54,694 bases of DNA from the NCBI GenBank assembly GCA_041656295.1, contig JBBADV010000017.1, forward strand, positions 1-54,694, in the 5' to 3' direction. The notes under the pieces were generated by a model, which saw only the letters and a program-made list of their open reading frames with translations, made no database searches and was not told the DNA's origin. Every line of letters starts with the position of its first letter. Position 1 is the first letter of the stretch. The position numbers and the translations under genes are program-made. Below are positions 16,082 to 25,768 of the stretch, one piece after another. The stretch comes from Kiritimatiellales bacterium (lineage in GTDB: Bacteria > Verrucomicrobiota > Kiritimatiellia > Kiritimatiellales > Tichowtungiaceae).

Positions 16082-18175
16082 TTATGCTCCGGTGTGTGAT
16101 GAATCCGGCAAACGATAATGATGGTAATTTGAATAGTACGAGTGATAATAGTAATAATAATCATCTCTCATAATATTCACATTATTCAGGACTACACCGG
16201 ATTGCGAAATCTTGAGTGAATCAAGCGTTTGTTTCGCTCGAACAATCATTTCGCGCGGATATTTACGATATTGAATAACCAGAATAACGCTGTCCATTTC
16301 TTTTGCGATTACAGCAGCATCACTGATACCAACCAGCGGCGGTGTATCAAAAATCACAATATCGTATTTTTCTTTCAAACTTTGAACCAGCTCGCGAATT
16401 CTCTTCGGATCCAATACACCCAGCGATGTTCTCGGCAGACGACCGGACGGCAGAAAGTGGAGATTCGGAACACCGGTCGTCTTTATTGTTTCTTCCACTG
16501 GAACGTCGCGTAAAAGTACGTTGGTTAACCCGAACCGGTTGGAAACGCCGAGAATGGTATGCTGAACCGGACGACGCAAGTCCGCATCGACCAGAAGAAC
16601 TTTTTCGCCCTGCTGTGCGCAGATATACGCAAGATTAAATGCAGTCGTTGATTTCCCTTCACCGGCGCCGCCGCTCAAGACAGCAAAAGCACCGCGACTG
16701 GGGCCTGAATCAGAAAACGATATATTTGTGCGAAGAACACGATATCCTTCCGCATGTTCGCTGTCGGGTCCTTCTTCAATCAACGGGCGAACTTTCTGCG
16801 GAATCAACCCGAGAACAGGCAGGCCGATCCAGCGTTCAACATCATCAGCTGTCTTGATTGAGGTATCCAGATATTCAATAAAGTACGCAAGGCCGACACC
16901 GGAGCCAAGACCGCAAAGAATACTCAATATGATAGTCAAAAACAGGTTGGGACGCACGGGGCGGGTTGAGGGTTCCGCCGCATCGATAATTTCTACCGGT
17001 GTTCTCGGAATTTCTGTAACGATTCCTTCCTGAGCAATTCGTGCCTGCAGCGCATTCATAATTGAACGCTGGATATCAAGCTCCTCCTGTGCTTTGCGAA
17101 ACGGCAGAAATTTTATCGACTGCGATTCACGGTCTGTCTTCTGAATACCTTGCAGTTCTTCATCGAGTGCTTCAAATTTTGATTTTGAAACAATGTATTG
17201 AACGCGCAACCCTTTTTTTACTCCTTCAAGCGCACTGGTAAGTTTTCCAAACAGTTCGTCGCGGGCTGCCTGCACCTGCTTTACTTCCGGATAATTCGGT
17301 CCGTAATTTTCGAGCAGCGATGTCAAAGTAACATCATAATCTTTGATCTGTGTGCGCATTGTTTCCAGATACGGATCACTGGTCACATACGATGCGGCGC
17401 TTAAAAGTTCATCGCCGGTCAAAGAGTCCATCTGTTCATAGCGGGTTTGCGCCACCAGCATTTCAACCCGGGCGGTGATGCGATCACCGAGCATCTGTTG
17501 TAATTGAAGTTTTTCAACACTGCTGGCATCAACTCCGTCAGATAAAACAGAAATCCCATGTTCCTGGCGTATTTCTTCAACCTTTGCTTCAGCCTGATTG
17601 ACTTTATCCTGCTGTTTTTCAAGCTCCCGGTTCAGTGCATCGATCGCTCGCGTGATCTCTTTGATTTTTAAATCCAGACGCATGTCGCGATATACCGCCG
17701 CCACTTCATTGGCGATCCGGGCAGCTTCCAGCGGATCTTCGCTTTCTGCTATGATGGAAATAAGCGTCGTGTCGCGATAAGGACTGACGCTCAAACTGGA
17801 ACGCAACATCTTATACGTGATCTCTTTTGTCAGCGGTTCATCTTTTTTAGCCCAGATTTCCTGAAGATTCAGACGATCCATCACCTCATACAGCACCGGT
17901 TTTGATTGAATCACTTCAAACTGCGTGCGAAGAAAGTATGGATCATAATTCTGCGGCATATTTGCAAACGAATTAAAAGGATCTAAATCGACATTATCGC
18001 GATTCACCGCAATGCGTGCCTGTGCATTGTAAATTTTCGGACTGATCAAAGAAAACGTTGTCCCCGTAATCACAACCAGCAGCAGAACTGCAAAAATAAT
18101 CTCTTTTCGTGACCGGATGACACGCCAGTAATCAAGAAAGTGAAGAGTTTTTTCCTTTTTCTCCGTCTCTGTCAT
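16082..18175 (-). CDS. Polysaccharide co-polymerase with BY-kinase domain (Wzc type)
   Basis: 697 residues. It has a Wzz domain (about 12-110) with first membrane helix 26-44, a long coiled coil (175-385) and a second helix (411-432). A tyrosine-kinase P-loop domain follows: Walker A SGGAGEGKST (501-510), Walker A' LLVDADLRRP (527-536), Walker B IFDTPP (608-613). The tail carries nine Tyr between 673 and 687, the autophosphorylation cluster. Such proteins set chain length and export of surface polysaccharide through cyclic (de)phosphorylation. AAGGA seven bases upstream supports the start. Confidence 0.94.
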   Translation of the reverse strand: MTETEKKEKTLHFLDYWRVIRSRKEIIFAVLLLVVITGTTFSLISPKIYNAQARIAVNRDNVDLDPFNSFANMPQNYDPYFLRTQFEVIQSKPVLYEVMDRLNLQEIWAKKDEPLTKEITYKMLRSSLSVSPYRDTTLISIIAESEDPLEAARIANEVAAVYRDMRLDLKIKEITRAIDALNRELEKQQDKVNQAEAKVEEIRQEHGISVLSDGVDASSVEKLQLQQMLGDRITARVEMLVAQTRYEQMDSLTGDELLSAASYVTSDPYLETMRTQIKDYDVTLTSLLENYGPNYPEVKQVQAARDELFGKLTSALEGVKKGLRVQYIVSKSKFEALDEELQGIQKTDRESQSIKFLPFRKAQEELDIQRSIMNALQARIAQEGIVTEIPRTPVEIIDAAEPSTRPVRPNLFLTIILSILCGLGSGVGLAYFIEYLDTSIKTADDVERWIGLPVLGLIPQKVRPLIEEGPDSEHAEGYRVLRTNISFSDSGPSRGAFAVLSGGAGEGKSTTAFNLAYICAQQGEKVLLVDADLRRPVQHTILGVSNRFGLTNVLLRDVPVEETIKTTGVPNLHFLPSGRLPRTSLGVLDPKRIRELVQSLKEKYDIVIFDTPPLVGISDAAVIAKEMDSVILVIQYRKYPREMIVRAKQTLDSLKISQSGVVLNNVNIMRDDYYYYYHSYYSNYHHYRLPDSSHTGA

Positions 18176-18254
18176 AATTTTGTCCTTCTAAACTACGATG
18201 GTGAGGCCATAAGACCTCACCACCACAATAAAATCATTGAACGGATCGGCTTGA

Positions 18255-19412
18255 TTACAGGTCTACGCGCCACCCGACATCAACCCGATGACGTCTCCAA
18301 TCCGCGTTTTGCACCCCATCCCGATCTTTTTGTGAATAACTATAACCTGTTTCAATCGAGTGCGTACGGTTCAACTTATATGACAAGCGGGCATTGAAAT
18401 ACCAATGCTCTTCACCACCACTCCCGTCGGCGAGACCATTTTTGTCCAGATCTTTCTTTTCATAGTCGCTGTCAACAAAACGAACATTGGATTTGACCCG
18501 CATCTTGGCCGTTAATTCATGATCGATTCCCAGCCGGACTGTTGTTGCGGTGCGTCCGCCATAAGAACTGTTTTCGGTCTGCTCATATTGATAATCCACA
18601 CTGGCGTCAATCGACGTTTTCGGCGACGGAGAAAAAATAAGTCCGGCACCAAACAGAGGATCTGTGGTGCTGTCGCTTTCTGCAAAATCACGATCTGTAT
18701 ATGTCAAACCGCCTTTAACCGTCCCTTTCCAGTTCGGGTTGAATGTGTGCGCCAACTCACCATATAAAACTTCCTGATTATACTTACTATGGACTTCATC
18801 ATAATCGACTTTAACATGCTGCGCCATCACGGTAAAACGGGTTTGCTGCGGCTTCAGCGCATACGACCAGGACGCCCCGGCAACATAACGCGTAAAATCA
18901 TATACATCAGCCTTACTGTCATTCCGTTCAATGACATGAGTTCCGTTCACACCGATCTGATGTTTCTGGTTCAATACATAGTCAGCATTTAAGCCGATAA
19001 TATTCTGCCAGTAATCGATGCGTTCTTTTTTATTTGGTTTTTTTATATTCGCAGAGCCATTGCGGTCTGCGGTTTTGAACGTTTCAGAAAGTGACACAAA
19101 CAATCGTGATGAAAACGCGTGATTCAACGTTCCAAAAAAGTTTGGATACAGGCTTTCATCCTCTTCATCCACTTCAGCGCGCAATTGTGCTTTAAGCATT
19201 AAATCTGTGCGGTCTGAAAGTGATGCACGGAAAGCCAGATCAATGATATCTTCTACAAAAAAGGAATCATCCCTGTTATGTACACTGTACGGATTATCAT
19301 CGTATCCGAACCGGAGGGTATTCGATATTTTAAACGGGGTATCGTCTATTGCAAAAACCTGTCCGCACAGTGCTCCGGCAAATAACATACTTAACAATGA
19401 CTTTTTACTCAC
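18255..19412 (-). CDS. Outer-membrane beta-barrel protein of the exopolysaccharide operon
   Basis: 385 residues. Signal peptide VSKKSLLSMLFAGALCGQVFA, then repeated amphipathic strands of the outer_BBP2 kind (for example LFVSLSETFKTADRNG, TRFTVMAQHVKVDYDE, RLSYKLNRTHSIETGYSYSQ) ending ...DVGWRVDL. Two GTG codons overlap the start; the GTG at 19412 is preferred because AGGAGG lies five bases before it. Similar barrels accompany Wzc/Wza in exosortase-type and related capsule clusters and may form the export pore or anchor the polymer. No exosortase is seen. Confidence 0.82.
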   Translation of the reverse strand: MSKKSLLSMLFAGALCGQVFAIDDTPFKISNTLRFGYDDNPYSVHNRDDSFFVEDIIDLAFRASLSDRTDLMLKAQLRAEVDEEDESLYPNFFGTLNHAFSSRLFVSLSETFKTADRNGSANIKKPNKKERIDYWQNIIGLNADYVLNQKHQIGVNGTHVIERNDSKADVYDFTRYVAGASWSYALKPQQTRFTVMAQHVKVDYDEVHSKYNQEVLYGELAHTFNPNWKGTVKGGLTYTDRDFAESDSTTDPLFGAGLIFSPSPKTSIDASVDYQYEQTENSSYGGRTATTVRLGIDHELTAKMRVKSNVRFVDSDYEKKDLDKNGLADGSGGEEHWYFNARLSYKLNRTHSIETGYSYSQKDRDGVQNADWRRHRVDVGWRVDL

Positions 19413-19489
19413 CACGACCTCCTGTTCAATTTATATAAATAATCCTGATTTGCTTTTACATTAAGATATATATGATCCTGTCAAAATGT

Positions 19490-19990
19490 TTAATGAGGTG
19501 TTGCAGGAACATCCCCATCATCACCCATTTTATTATCACGGCTGAACAGGCCAATTTCCTGAGAAGGATCTCTTCCTCCTGACACATAAACATCAGCATC
19601 CTTGGAAAAATAAAGAACCATACCGGCAATCGCATTTCGGGTTATTTCAGGATATTGCGCAGCAGCACGACTCTGTTCAACCACGGCAGTTGTAAACTCA
19701 AGATTCTGCGGACCGCCAGCATACATCACCCCGACAATTGCATAATTAACCGCATTTTCATCGCCGGTGGCGGCAGCTTCATCCAGAATAGCAATCAGCT
19801 GTGCCTGAATATCCGCCGGTTCGGCGCCGGAAGCGAACGCTTGTTCTGCCGCAGCCTGTACCGCTTGTCCCACGGCTGCAACCCCCTGATCATTTAAAAT
19901 TGTTTGCAATCCGAGCTGCTGTGCAAAAAGCAGCGATGCAATTCCTCCTGATGCAAGCAGAATACCCAACACAATTGATTTCCGTTTCAT
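19490..19990 (-). CDS. Secreted Ala-rich protein of the exopolysaccharide operon
   Basis: 166 residues. Start at 19990 with GGAG seven bases upstream and a signal peptide (MKRKSIVLGILLASGGIASLLFA). The mature part is Ala/Gln/Glu-rich and helical (VGQAVQAAAEQAFASGAEP...) with an acidic C-terminal tail (DNKMGDDGDVP). No family recognised. Sits between the 145-codon frame upstream and the barrel gene, all in one direction, so a role in polymer export or matrix is inferred from context only. Confidence 0.7.
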   Translation of the reverse strand: MKRKSIVLGILLASGGIASLLFAQQLGLQTILNDQGVAAVGQAVQAAAEQAFASGAEPADIQAQLIAILDEAAATGDENAVNYAIVGVMYAGGPQNLEFTTAVVEQSRAAAQYPEITRNAIAGMVLYFSKDADVYVSGGRDPSQEIGLFSRDNKMGDDGDVPATPH

Positions 19991-20034
19991 TTCGTTCTCC
20001 GTTTTATTTAAACTGCAAAACCATTTAATTTTTT

Positions 20035-20454
20035 TCACTCCACATCCACATTCAATTGAAATTTTTTCCAAATTTCATTAATTTCTATATCATTCAGCAG
20101 GCAATAGTCAACCCATGTTTTCATTTCTTTCGGCTTTTTTATACACCCCCGCTCAATCACGGCTTCTCCTTCAAAAAGAATTGCTGCCTGACCGGCAACC
20201 CGGGCAAGATCTTCATAGGTTACTTTTGCCGCCGGATTCATTAAATCAAATATTGAAAAACAAATTCCGTGTTTGTTCAGAAAATCCACACACTCTGCAA
20301 CTGATGCGTTCCGCGCAACATGATCAGGAAACCATCCTTTCGCCAGCAAAACCGCCAATGTTTTAAATTCGGATTCTTTCCCCGCAGCTCCCGCTACCTG
20401 AGTTCCGCCGGCAATCAGCACTGCAATAAGCTGTATATAAAAAAGAAATCTCAT
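20035..20454 (-). CDS. Secreted protein of unknown function, first gene of the exopolysaccharide operon
   Basis: 139 residues from the ATG at 20454 (an upstream TTG at 20472 would precede the signal peptide). Signal peptide MRFLFYIQLIAVLIAGGTQVAGA. The mature protein has two similar-looking helical stretches (LAVLLAKGWFPDHVARNASV.. and LARVAGQAAILFEGEAV..) and two Cys. No Shine-Dalgarno is visible. Not recognised. Divergent from rnhC with about 106 bases between the starts, which should hold both promoters. Confidence 0.65.
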   Translation of the reverse strand: MRFLFYIQLIAVLIAGGTQVAGAAGKESEFKTLAVLLAKGWFPDHVARNASVAECVDFLNKHGICFSIFDLMNPAAKVTYEDLARVAGQAAILFEGEAVIERGCIKKPKEMKTWVDYCLLNDIEINEIWKKFQLNVDVE

Positions 20455-20560
20455 TTGTGAATTAAAAAACAATTTTTAACACAAGTCAATTTTGGCAGGA
20501 ATTTTCTCGTCTTTTATTTTCATTTCATTTCCTATCAAGGATTATTATATTTTATAAAAA

Positions 20561-21511
20561 ATGAAATCAAATTCTTTCACAATAAAATTAACGGAAACAC
20601 AACAGAAAAAACTGGTTAACCTGCTTGAAACCTCCGGTTACCGTATTGTTGAGGTGCCCCATACACAGATCGCAGTGGATACAGGCAGCAGCCGGATTAA
20701 TCTCTACAACTCTGGAAAGTGTCTCGTACAAGGAAAAGGCGCCGAAGACTGGGTTACGTTTGAGCTCGAACCCAAGATTACCGGCGAAGCCAAGCTTGGA
20801 TACGATGCTGTACACGATCCGGAAAGCGTTCAACCGCATATGGGAATTGACGAGAGCGGCAAGGGCGATTTTTTCGGCCCGCTCGTTATCGCATCGGTGT
20901 TTGTAAATAAAAAAACAGTTGAAATCCTGAAAGAACTTGGCGCGCGCGATAGTAAAAAAATCACCAGCGACCGTGTTGCGCTGCAACTGGCATCCGATAT
21001 TCGCAAAAAACTGGAGGGACAGTACACAATCGTTTCTATCGGCCCGGAAGCGTACAATCGTATGTATGCAAAAATCGGTAATGTAAATAAGCTGCTCGCC
21101 TGGGGACACGCACGTACAATTGAAAATCTGCTCGAAAAAGTCCCGGACTGCCCGCGCGCCCTCGCTGATAAATTCGGTCCGACCATTCAAATTGAGCGCG
21201 CATTGATGAGCAAAGGCCGGAAAATTAAACTTGATCAGCGCACCAAAGCGGAATCCGACCCGGCGGTAGCGGCAGCATCAATTCTCGCGCGCGCCGGGTT
21301 TTTAATGGCGCTGAGAAAAATGGAAAAAGATCTCGGTATCGAATCCATTCCCAAAGGCTGTTCGGAAAAAGTTAAAAAAATTGCGGCGCAATTGATTGCC
21401 TATAAAGGCCCCGAAATTTTATTAAAAACCTGCAAATGTCATTTCAGGACAACTGACGAAGTTCTGGCGATGAACGGTTTTTCAAGGAAAGACCTGCCGC
21501 CGGCGGCATAA
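20561..21511 (+). CDS. rnhC: Ribonuclease HIII
   Basis: 316 residues. N-terminal TBP-like substrate-binding domain (about 1-80) and RNase H catalytic domain starting GIDESGKGDFFGPLV, with Asp97 and Glu98 and a third acid at Asp130 (GARDSKK). The G-K-G variation after the first acids is the HIII hallmark rather than HII. Removes RNA from RNA-DNA hybrids. AAGGA lies 20 bases upstream of the ATG, too far for a normal site, so initiation may be weak. Stands alone, 194 bases before dnaK. Confidence 0.93.
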   Translation: MKSNSFTIKLTETQQKKLVNLLETSGYRIVEVPHTQIAVDTGSSRINLYNSGKCLVQGKGAEDWVTFELEPKITGEAKLGYDAVHDPESVQPHMGIDESGKGDFFGPLVIASVFVNKKTVEILKELGARDSKKITSDRVALQLASDIRKKLEGQYTIVSIGPEAYNRMYAKIGNVNKLLAWGHARTIENLLEKVPDCPRALADKFGPTIQIERALMSKGRKIKLDQRTKAESDPAVAAASILARAGFLMALRKMEKDLGIESIPKGCSEKVKKIAAQLIAYKGPEILLKTCKCHFRTTDEVLAMNGFSRKDLPPAA

Positions 21512-21705
21512 ATATTCTGGCGTGTCGATTTGTCATTTCACCCTTATCAAGTGAGTCATTTTGCCTCTATTTATAAATTATCTCTTAAATTAAAATCATT
21601 TATCTATTTAATTATCAATTAATAACATCATAAAAATTATAATTGGTATAAATATTGCTTACTATGAATAATATTAAATTTTTGAAAAGAAAGGAAATTT
21701 AACCT

Positions 21706-23625
21706 ATGGCAACTGCATCAAAAGTTTTAGGAATCGACCTGGGAACGACAAATTCCTGTATGGCGGTGATGGAGGGCGGTGAACCGACTGTTATTCCAAA
21801 CGCTGAGGGCGGACGCACAACACCATCCGTGGTTGCGTTTACGAAAGATAGCGAACGTCTCGTCGGCCAGGCGGCAAAGCGTCAGGCGGTGACAAATCCG
21901 AAAAATACGGTTTTTTCGGTGAAGCGTTTCATGGGCCGTAACTATGAAGAAATCGCGCGCGAAAGTGAGCTTGTACCGTATGAGGTTGTGAAAGCGCCGA
22001 ACGGCGATGCTCATATTAAAATCGGCGAAAAAACATACGCGCCGCCGGAAATTTCGGCGATGATTCTGCAGAAAATGAAAACAGACGCGGAAGCGTATCT
22101 CGGCGAAACGATCACGCAGGCTGTGATTACCGTCCCGGCGTATTTTAATGATCGTCAGCGGCAGGCCACGAAAGATGCCGGAAAAATTGCCGGCCTTGAA
22201 GTGCTGCGTATTGTGAATGAACCGACAGCGGCTGCCCTCTCTTACGGTCTTGACAAAAAACACGATGAAAAAATTGCAATTTACGACCTCGGCGGCGGAA
22301 CGTTCGATATTTCAATTCTCGACATCGGCGACGGTGTCTTTGAAGTGGCCGCGACAAACGGCGATGGGCACCTCGGCGGTGACGATTTCGACCAAAAGGT
22401 TATCAATTGGCTCATCGAAGAATTTAAAAAAGATCAAGGCATCGACCTGTCGAAAGACGCGATGGCATTGCAGCGCTTGAAAGAAGCGGCGGAGAAGGCT
22501 AAATGCGAACTTTCAAGCTCGCAGAGCACTGATATCAACCTTCCGTTCATCACGGCGGATTCTGCCGGACCGAAACATTTGAACGTCACCCTCACCCGCG
22601 CGAAGCTGGAACAGCTGGTTGATGATCTGATCGAGAAATCTGAAATTCCGGTGAAGCAGTGTCTGGATGACGCCAAACTGCAGCCGGCGCAAATCGACGA
22701 GGTGATTCTTGTCGGCGGGTCGACCCGCATGCCGCGCGTGCAGACTTCCGTGAAAGATATGTTCGACGGCAAAGAGCTTCATAAAGGTGTAAACCCGGAC
22801 GAAGTGGTGGCAGTCGGCGCATCCATTCAAGGCGGCATTATGAAGGGCGAAGTGAAAGACGTGCTTCTGCTCGATGTGACTCCGTTAACGCTTGGAATTG
22901 AAACGCTCGGCGGTATCCGCACCCCTCTCATCGAACGCAACACGACGATTCCGACGAAGAAAAGTGAAATTTTCTCAACGGCGGCGGATAACCAGCCGGC
23001 GGTGGACATTCACGTTCTGCAGGGCGAACGCAAAATGGCAAAGGACAATAAGACCATCGGGCATTTTCAGCTCGACGGAATTGCGCCGGCGCCGCGCGGT
23101 GTGCCGCAGATTGAAGTGACATTCGATATTGATGCGAACGGAATCCTGAATGTGTCTGCAAAAGATCTTGGCACCGGCAAAGAACAGCACATCACTATCA
23201 CCGCTTCGAGCGGTCTTTCAGAAGATGAAATCAACCGGATGGTAAAAGATGCTGAAGTGCATGCCGCTGAAGATGAAAAGGCGAAAGAACGCGTCGACCT
23301 GCGGAATCAGGCTGACAGCACTGTGTTCCAGACGGAAAAATTCCTGAAAGAAAACGGTGATAAACTCGACGCCGCGAAAAAGGCGGAGGTTGAGAAAGCG
23401 ATCGAACCGCTGAAAGAAGCACTGAAAAACGGCGACGATGCCGCCATCAAATCCGAAATGGAAAAATTGAATGCGGCGATGCAGGCGGCGGCATCTGAAA
23501 TGTACGCCAATGCACAGCAGCAGCCGGACGCCGAAGCTCAGCCGGAAACAAATTCCGGCGGCGGCGAGAAACAGGCGGATGGTGAAGTGATCGACGCCGA
23601 TTACAAGATGGATGACGAGAAATAA
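21706..23625 (+). CDS. dnaK: Chaperone DnaK (Hsp70)
   Basis: 639 residues, standard length. ATPase domain begins GIDLGTTNSCMAVMEGG; phosphate loops AIYDLGGGTFDISIL and VILVGGSTRMPRV are intact. The linker DVLLLDVTPLTLGIET leads into the substrate domain (400-510), then the helical lid and an acidic tail (...DADYKMDDEK). AAAGGAAA before the ATG. No grpE, dnaJ or hrcA next to it and no CIRCE operator (TTAGCACTC-N9-GAGTGCTAA) in the AT-rich 194 bases upstream, so heat-shock control must be of another kind. groES-groEL follow 128 bases later. Confidence 0.98.
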   Translation: MATASKVLGIDLGTTNSCMAVMEGGEPTVIPNAEGGRTTPSVVAFTKDSERLVGQAAKRQAVTNPKNTVFSVKRFMGRNYEEIARESELVPYEVVKAPNGDAHIKIGEKTYAPPEISAMILQKMKTDAEAYLGETITQAVITVPAYFNDRQRQATKDAGKIAGLEVLRIVNEPTAAALSYGLDKKHDEKIAIYDLGGGTFDISILDIGDGVFEVAATNGDGHLGGDDFDQKVINWLIEEFKKDQGIDLSKDAMALQRLKEAAEKAKCELSSSQSTDINLPFITADSAGPKHLNVTLTRAKLEQLVDDLIEKSEIPVKQCLDDAKLQPAQIDEVILVGGSTRMPRVQTSVKDMFDGKELHKGVNPDEVVAVGASIQGGIMKGEVKDVLLLDVTPLTLGIETLGGIRTPLIERNTTIPTKKSEIFSTAADNQPAVDIHVLQGERKMAKDNKTIGHFQLDGIAPAPRGVPQIEVTFDIDANGILNVSAKDLGTGKEQHITITASSGLSEDEINRMVKDAEVHAAEDEKAKERVDLRNQADSTVFQTEKFLKENGDKLDAAKKAEVEKAIEPLKEALKNGDDAAIKSEMEKLNAAMQAAASEMYANAQQQPDAEAQPETNSGGGEKQADGEVIDADYKMDDEK

Positions 23626-23753
23626 ACAGTGGAGTTAGGCCGGATAACAGAGTTCAAGGCATTCTGAGAGCCCCGTTATCCTGCTCAAAATTTAAAAGTA
23701 GAACGGCAGAAAGGTTCTGCCGGAAGTGTTAACAACAGAAGGAGGAAGTGTAG
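23626..23753 (+). other. dnaK-groES spacer with two hairpins
   Basis: ggataac and gttatcc form a long-loop inverted repeat (from about 23642 to 23683), and cggcagaa-agg-ttctgccg forms a tight 8-bp hairpin near 23704-23722. Neither has a T-run. The first belongs to the dispersed GGATAAC/GTTATCC intergenic repeat text seen elsewhere in the window. Confidence 0.5.
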
Positions 23754-24041
23754 ATGAAGATCAAGCCATTAGGCGACCGCGTACTGGTCGAGCCCCTCAA
23801 AGAAGCCGAGGTAAAAAAAGGCGGCATTATTATTCCTGACACGGCGAAGGAACGTCCGCAGGAAGGAAAAGTGGTTGCACTCGGAACCGGTAAACTGGAT
23901 GACGACGGGAAGAAAATTCCGTTCAATGTAAAAGTCGGCGATACGGTTCTGATGCCGAAATACGGCGGTACAGAAGTGAAAATGAACGACAGGGAATATC
24001 AGATCATGCGTGAAGAAGATATTCTTGCAGTGATCGGTTAA
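23754..24041 (+). CDS. groES: Co-chaperonin GroES
   Basis: 95 residues, full length. Begins MKIKPLGDRVLVEPL; mobile loop KKGGIIIPDTAKERPQEG near 22-39 contacts GroEL; ends EEDILAVIG. AGGAGG nine bases upstream. Forms the lid of the GroEL chamber. First gene of the groES-groEL pair. Confidence 0.98.
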   Translation: MKIKPLGDRVLVEPLKEAEVKKGGIIIPDTAKERPQEGKVVALGTGKLDDDGKKIPFNVKVGDTVLMPKYGGTEVKMNDREYQIMREEDILAVIG

Positions 24042-24068
24042 CATTAATTGCAAAGGAGATATTGAATT

Positions 24069-25703
24069 ATGGCAAAGCAAATGAAATTCGATGTTGATGC
24101 ACGCACAGCCATGCTCAGGGGCGTGGAAAAACTGAGCCGTGCAGTAAAAGTTACGCTTGGCCCGAAAGGCCGTAACGTGATTCTCGACAAAAAATTCGGT
24201 TCGCCGAATGTCACAAAAGACGGCGTTTCCGTCGCAAAAGAGATCGAGCTGGATGATCCGTTTGAAAACATGGGTGCACAAATGCTGCGCGAAGTCGCCA
24301 GCAAAACCAGTGATATCGCCGGTGACGGAACAACCACGGCAACCGTACTCGCTGAAGCGATCTATCGCGAAGGCTTAAAAAATGTTACCTCCGGCGCAAA
24401 TCCGATGTGCCTGAAACGCGGTATCGACAAAGCAACTGATACGCTTGTTGATGCGCTCGCAAAACTCAGCAAAAAAACGAAATCCACCGAAGAACTCGCT
24501 CAGGTCGGAACTATTTCCGCGAACGGCGACACTGAAATTGGAAATATGATTGCTGACGCGATGGCGAAAGTCGGCGAAGACGGACCGATTACGCTGGAAG
24601 AATCCAAATCTATGGAAACCAGCCTCGAAATCAAGGAAGGTATGCTGTTTGATAAAGGCTACCTCTCCCCGTACTTCGTTACCAGCGCTGAGTCGATGGA
24701 AGCCGAACTGGAAGATCCTTATATTCTTCTGTTTGAAAAGAAAATTTCCAACTTGCAGGATCTGCTTCCGCTGCTTCAGAATGTGGCAAAAAGCGGCAAG
24801 CCGCTGCTTATTATCGCTGAAGATGTTGAAGGTGAAGCGCTCGCAACACTGGTGGTTAATAAGCTGCGCGGCACACTGAACGTCTGTGCTGTAAAAGCTC
24901 CGGGCTTCGGCGACCGGCGTAAAGCGATGATGGAAGATATTGCCATTCTCACGAACGGCAAATTCATCACTGAAGATCTCGGCATCAAACTTGAAAGCGT
25001 TACGCTGGAAGACCTCGGCCGGGCCAAACGCGTCTCCGTCAGTAAAGAAGAAACGGTCATCGTTGACGGCGCCGGTAAAAAGGCTGACATCAATGCACGC
25101 ATTGATCAGATTCGCCGGCAGATCGAAGAAACCACGTCTGATTATGATCGCGAAAAACTGCAGGAACGCCAGGCGAAACTTTCCGGCGGTGTAGCTGTAT
25201 TGAATGTCGGTGCGGCCACCGAATCGGAAATGAAAGAGAAGAAAGCCCGCGTTGAAGATGCTCTGCACGCAACCCGCGCAGCCGCCGAAGAAGGTATCGT
25301 ACCGGGCGGCGGTGTGGCGCTCATCCGCGTACAGAAAGCCCTCGATAAACTCGAGCTTGAAGGTGACGAGGCCGTTGGCGCCGAAATTGTCCGGCGCGCC
25401 TGCGAGGCTCCGCTGCGTCAGCTCGTTGACAACGCCGGTGTCGAAGGTGCCATCGTTGTGCAGGAAGTTAAAAAGCTGAAAGGCAACAATGGCTACGATG
25501 TTGTCGCCGGCAAATATGTTGATCTGATTTCCACCGGAATCATTGATCCAACGAAAGTCACCCGCTCGGCACTGCAGAATGCGGCCAGTATCGCCGGACT
25601 GCTGCTCACCACCGAGTGCATGATCACCGACCTGCCGGAAAAAGAAAAACCGGCCATGCCCGATATGGGCGGCGGAATGGGTGGCATGGGCGGCATGATG
25701 TAA
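24069..25703 (+). CDS. groEL: Chaperonin GroEL (Hsp60)
   Basis: 544 residues. Start MAKQMKFDVDARTAMLRGVEKL; nucleotide-binding AGDGTTTATVLAEAI near 85-100; apical domain with SPYFVTSAESM near 200; C-terminal motif GGMGGMGGMM. AAAGGAGAT before the ATG. 28 bases after groES and followed by a strong terminator, so the unit ends here. Typical essential single-copy type. Confidence 0.98.
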   Translation: MAKQMKFDVDARTAMLRGVEKLSRAVKVTLGPKGRNVILDKKFGSPNVTKDGVSVAKEIELDDPFENMGAQMLREVASKTSDIAGDGTTTATVLAEAIYREGLKNVTSGANPMCLKRGIDKATDTLVDALAKLSKKTKSTEELAQVGTISANGDTEIGNMIADAMAKVGEDGPITLEESKSMETSLEIKEGMLFDKGYLSPYFVTSAESMEAELEDPYILLFEKKISNLQDLLPLLQNVAKSGKPLLIIAEDVEGEALATLVVNKLRGTLNVCAVKAPGFGDRRKAMMEDIAILTNGKFITEDLGIKLESVTLEDLGRAKRVSVSKEETVIVDGAGKKADINARIDQIRRQIEETTSDYDREKLQERQAKLSGGVAVLNVGAATESEMKEKKARVEDALHATRAAAEEGIVPGGGVALIRVQKALDKLELEGDEAVGAEIVRRACEAPLRQLVDNAGVEGAIVVQEVKKLKGNNGYDVVAGKYVDLISTGIIDPTKVTRSALQNAASIAGLLLTTECMITDLPEKEKPAMPDMGGGMGGMGGMM

Positions 25704-25726
25704 TTCATACCGTTCGACACCTGAAC

Positions 25727-25766
25727 AAAAACCCTGCCGGATTTCCGGCGGGGTTTTTATTTTTTC
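25727..25766 (+). terminator. Rho-independent terminator after groEL
   Basis: AAAAACCCTGCCGG, loop ATTT, CCGGCGGGGTTTTT then ATTTTTTC. GC-rich stem with a T-run, about 25 bases after the groEL stop. Confidence 0.93.
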
Positions 25767-25768
25767 AT

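Noticed and set aside
21512..21705. CIRCE or sigma32 promoter before dnaK
   Set aside because: Neither the TTAGCACTC-N9-GAGTGCTAA palindrome nor a CTTGAA/CCCCAT pair is present.
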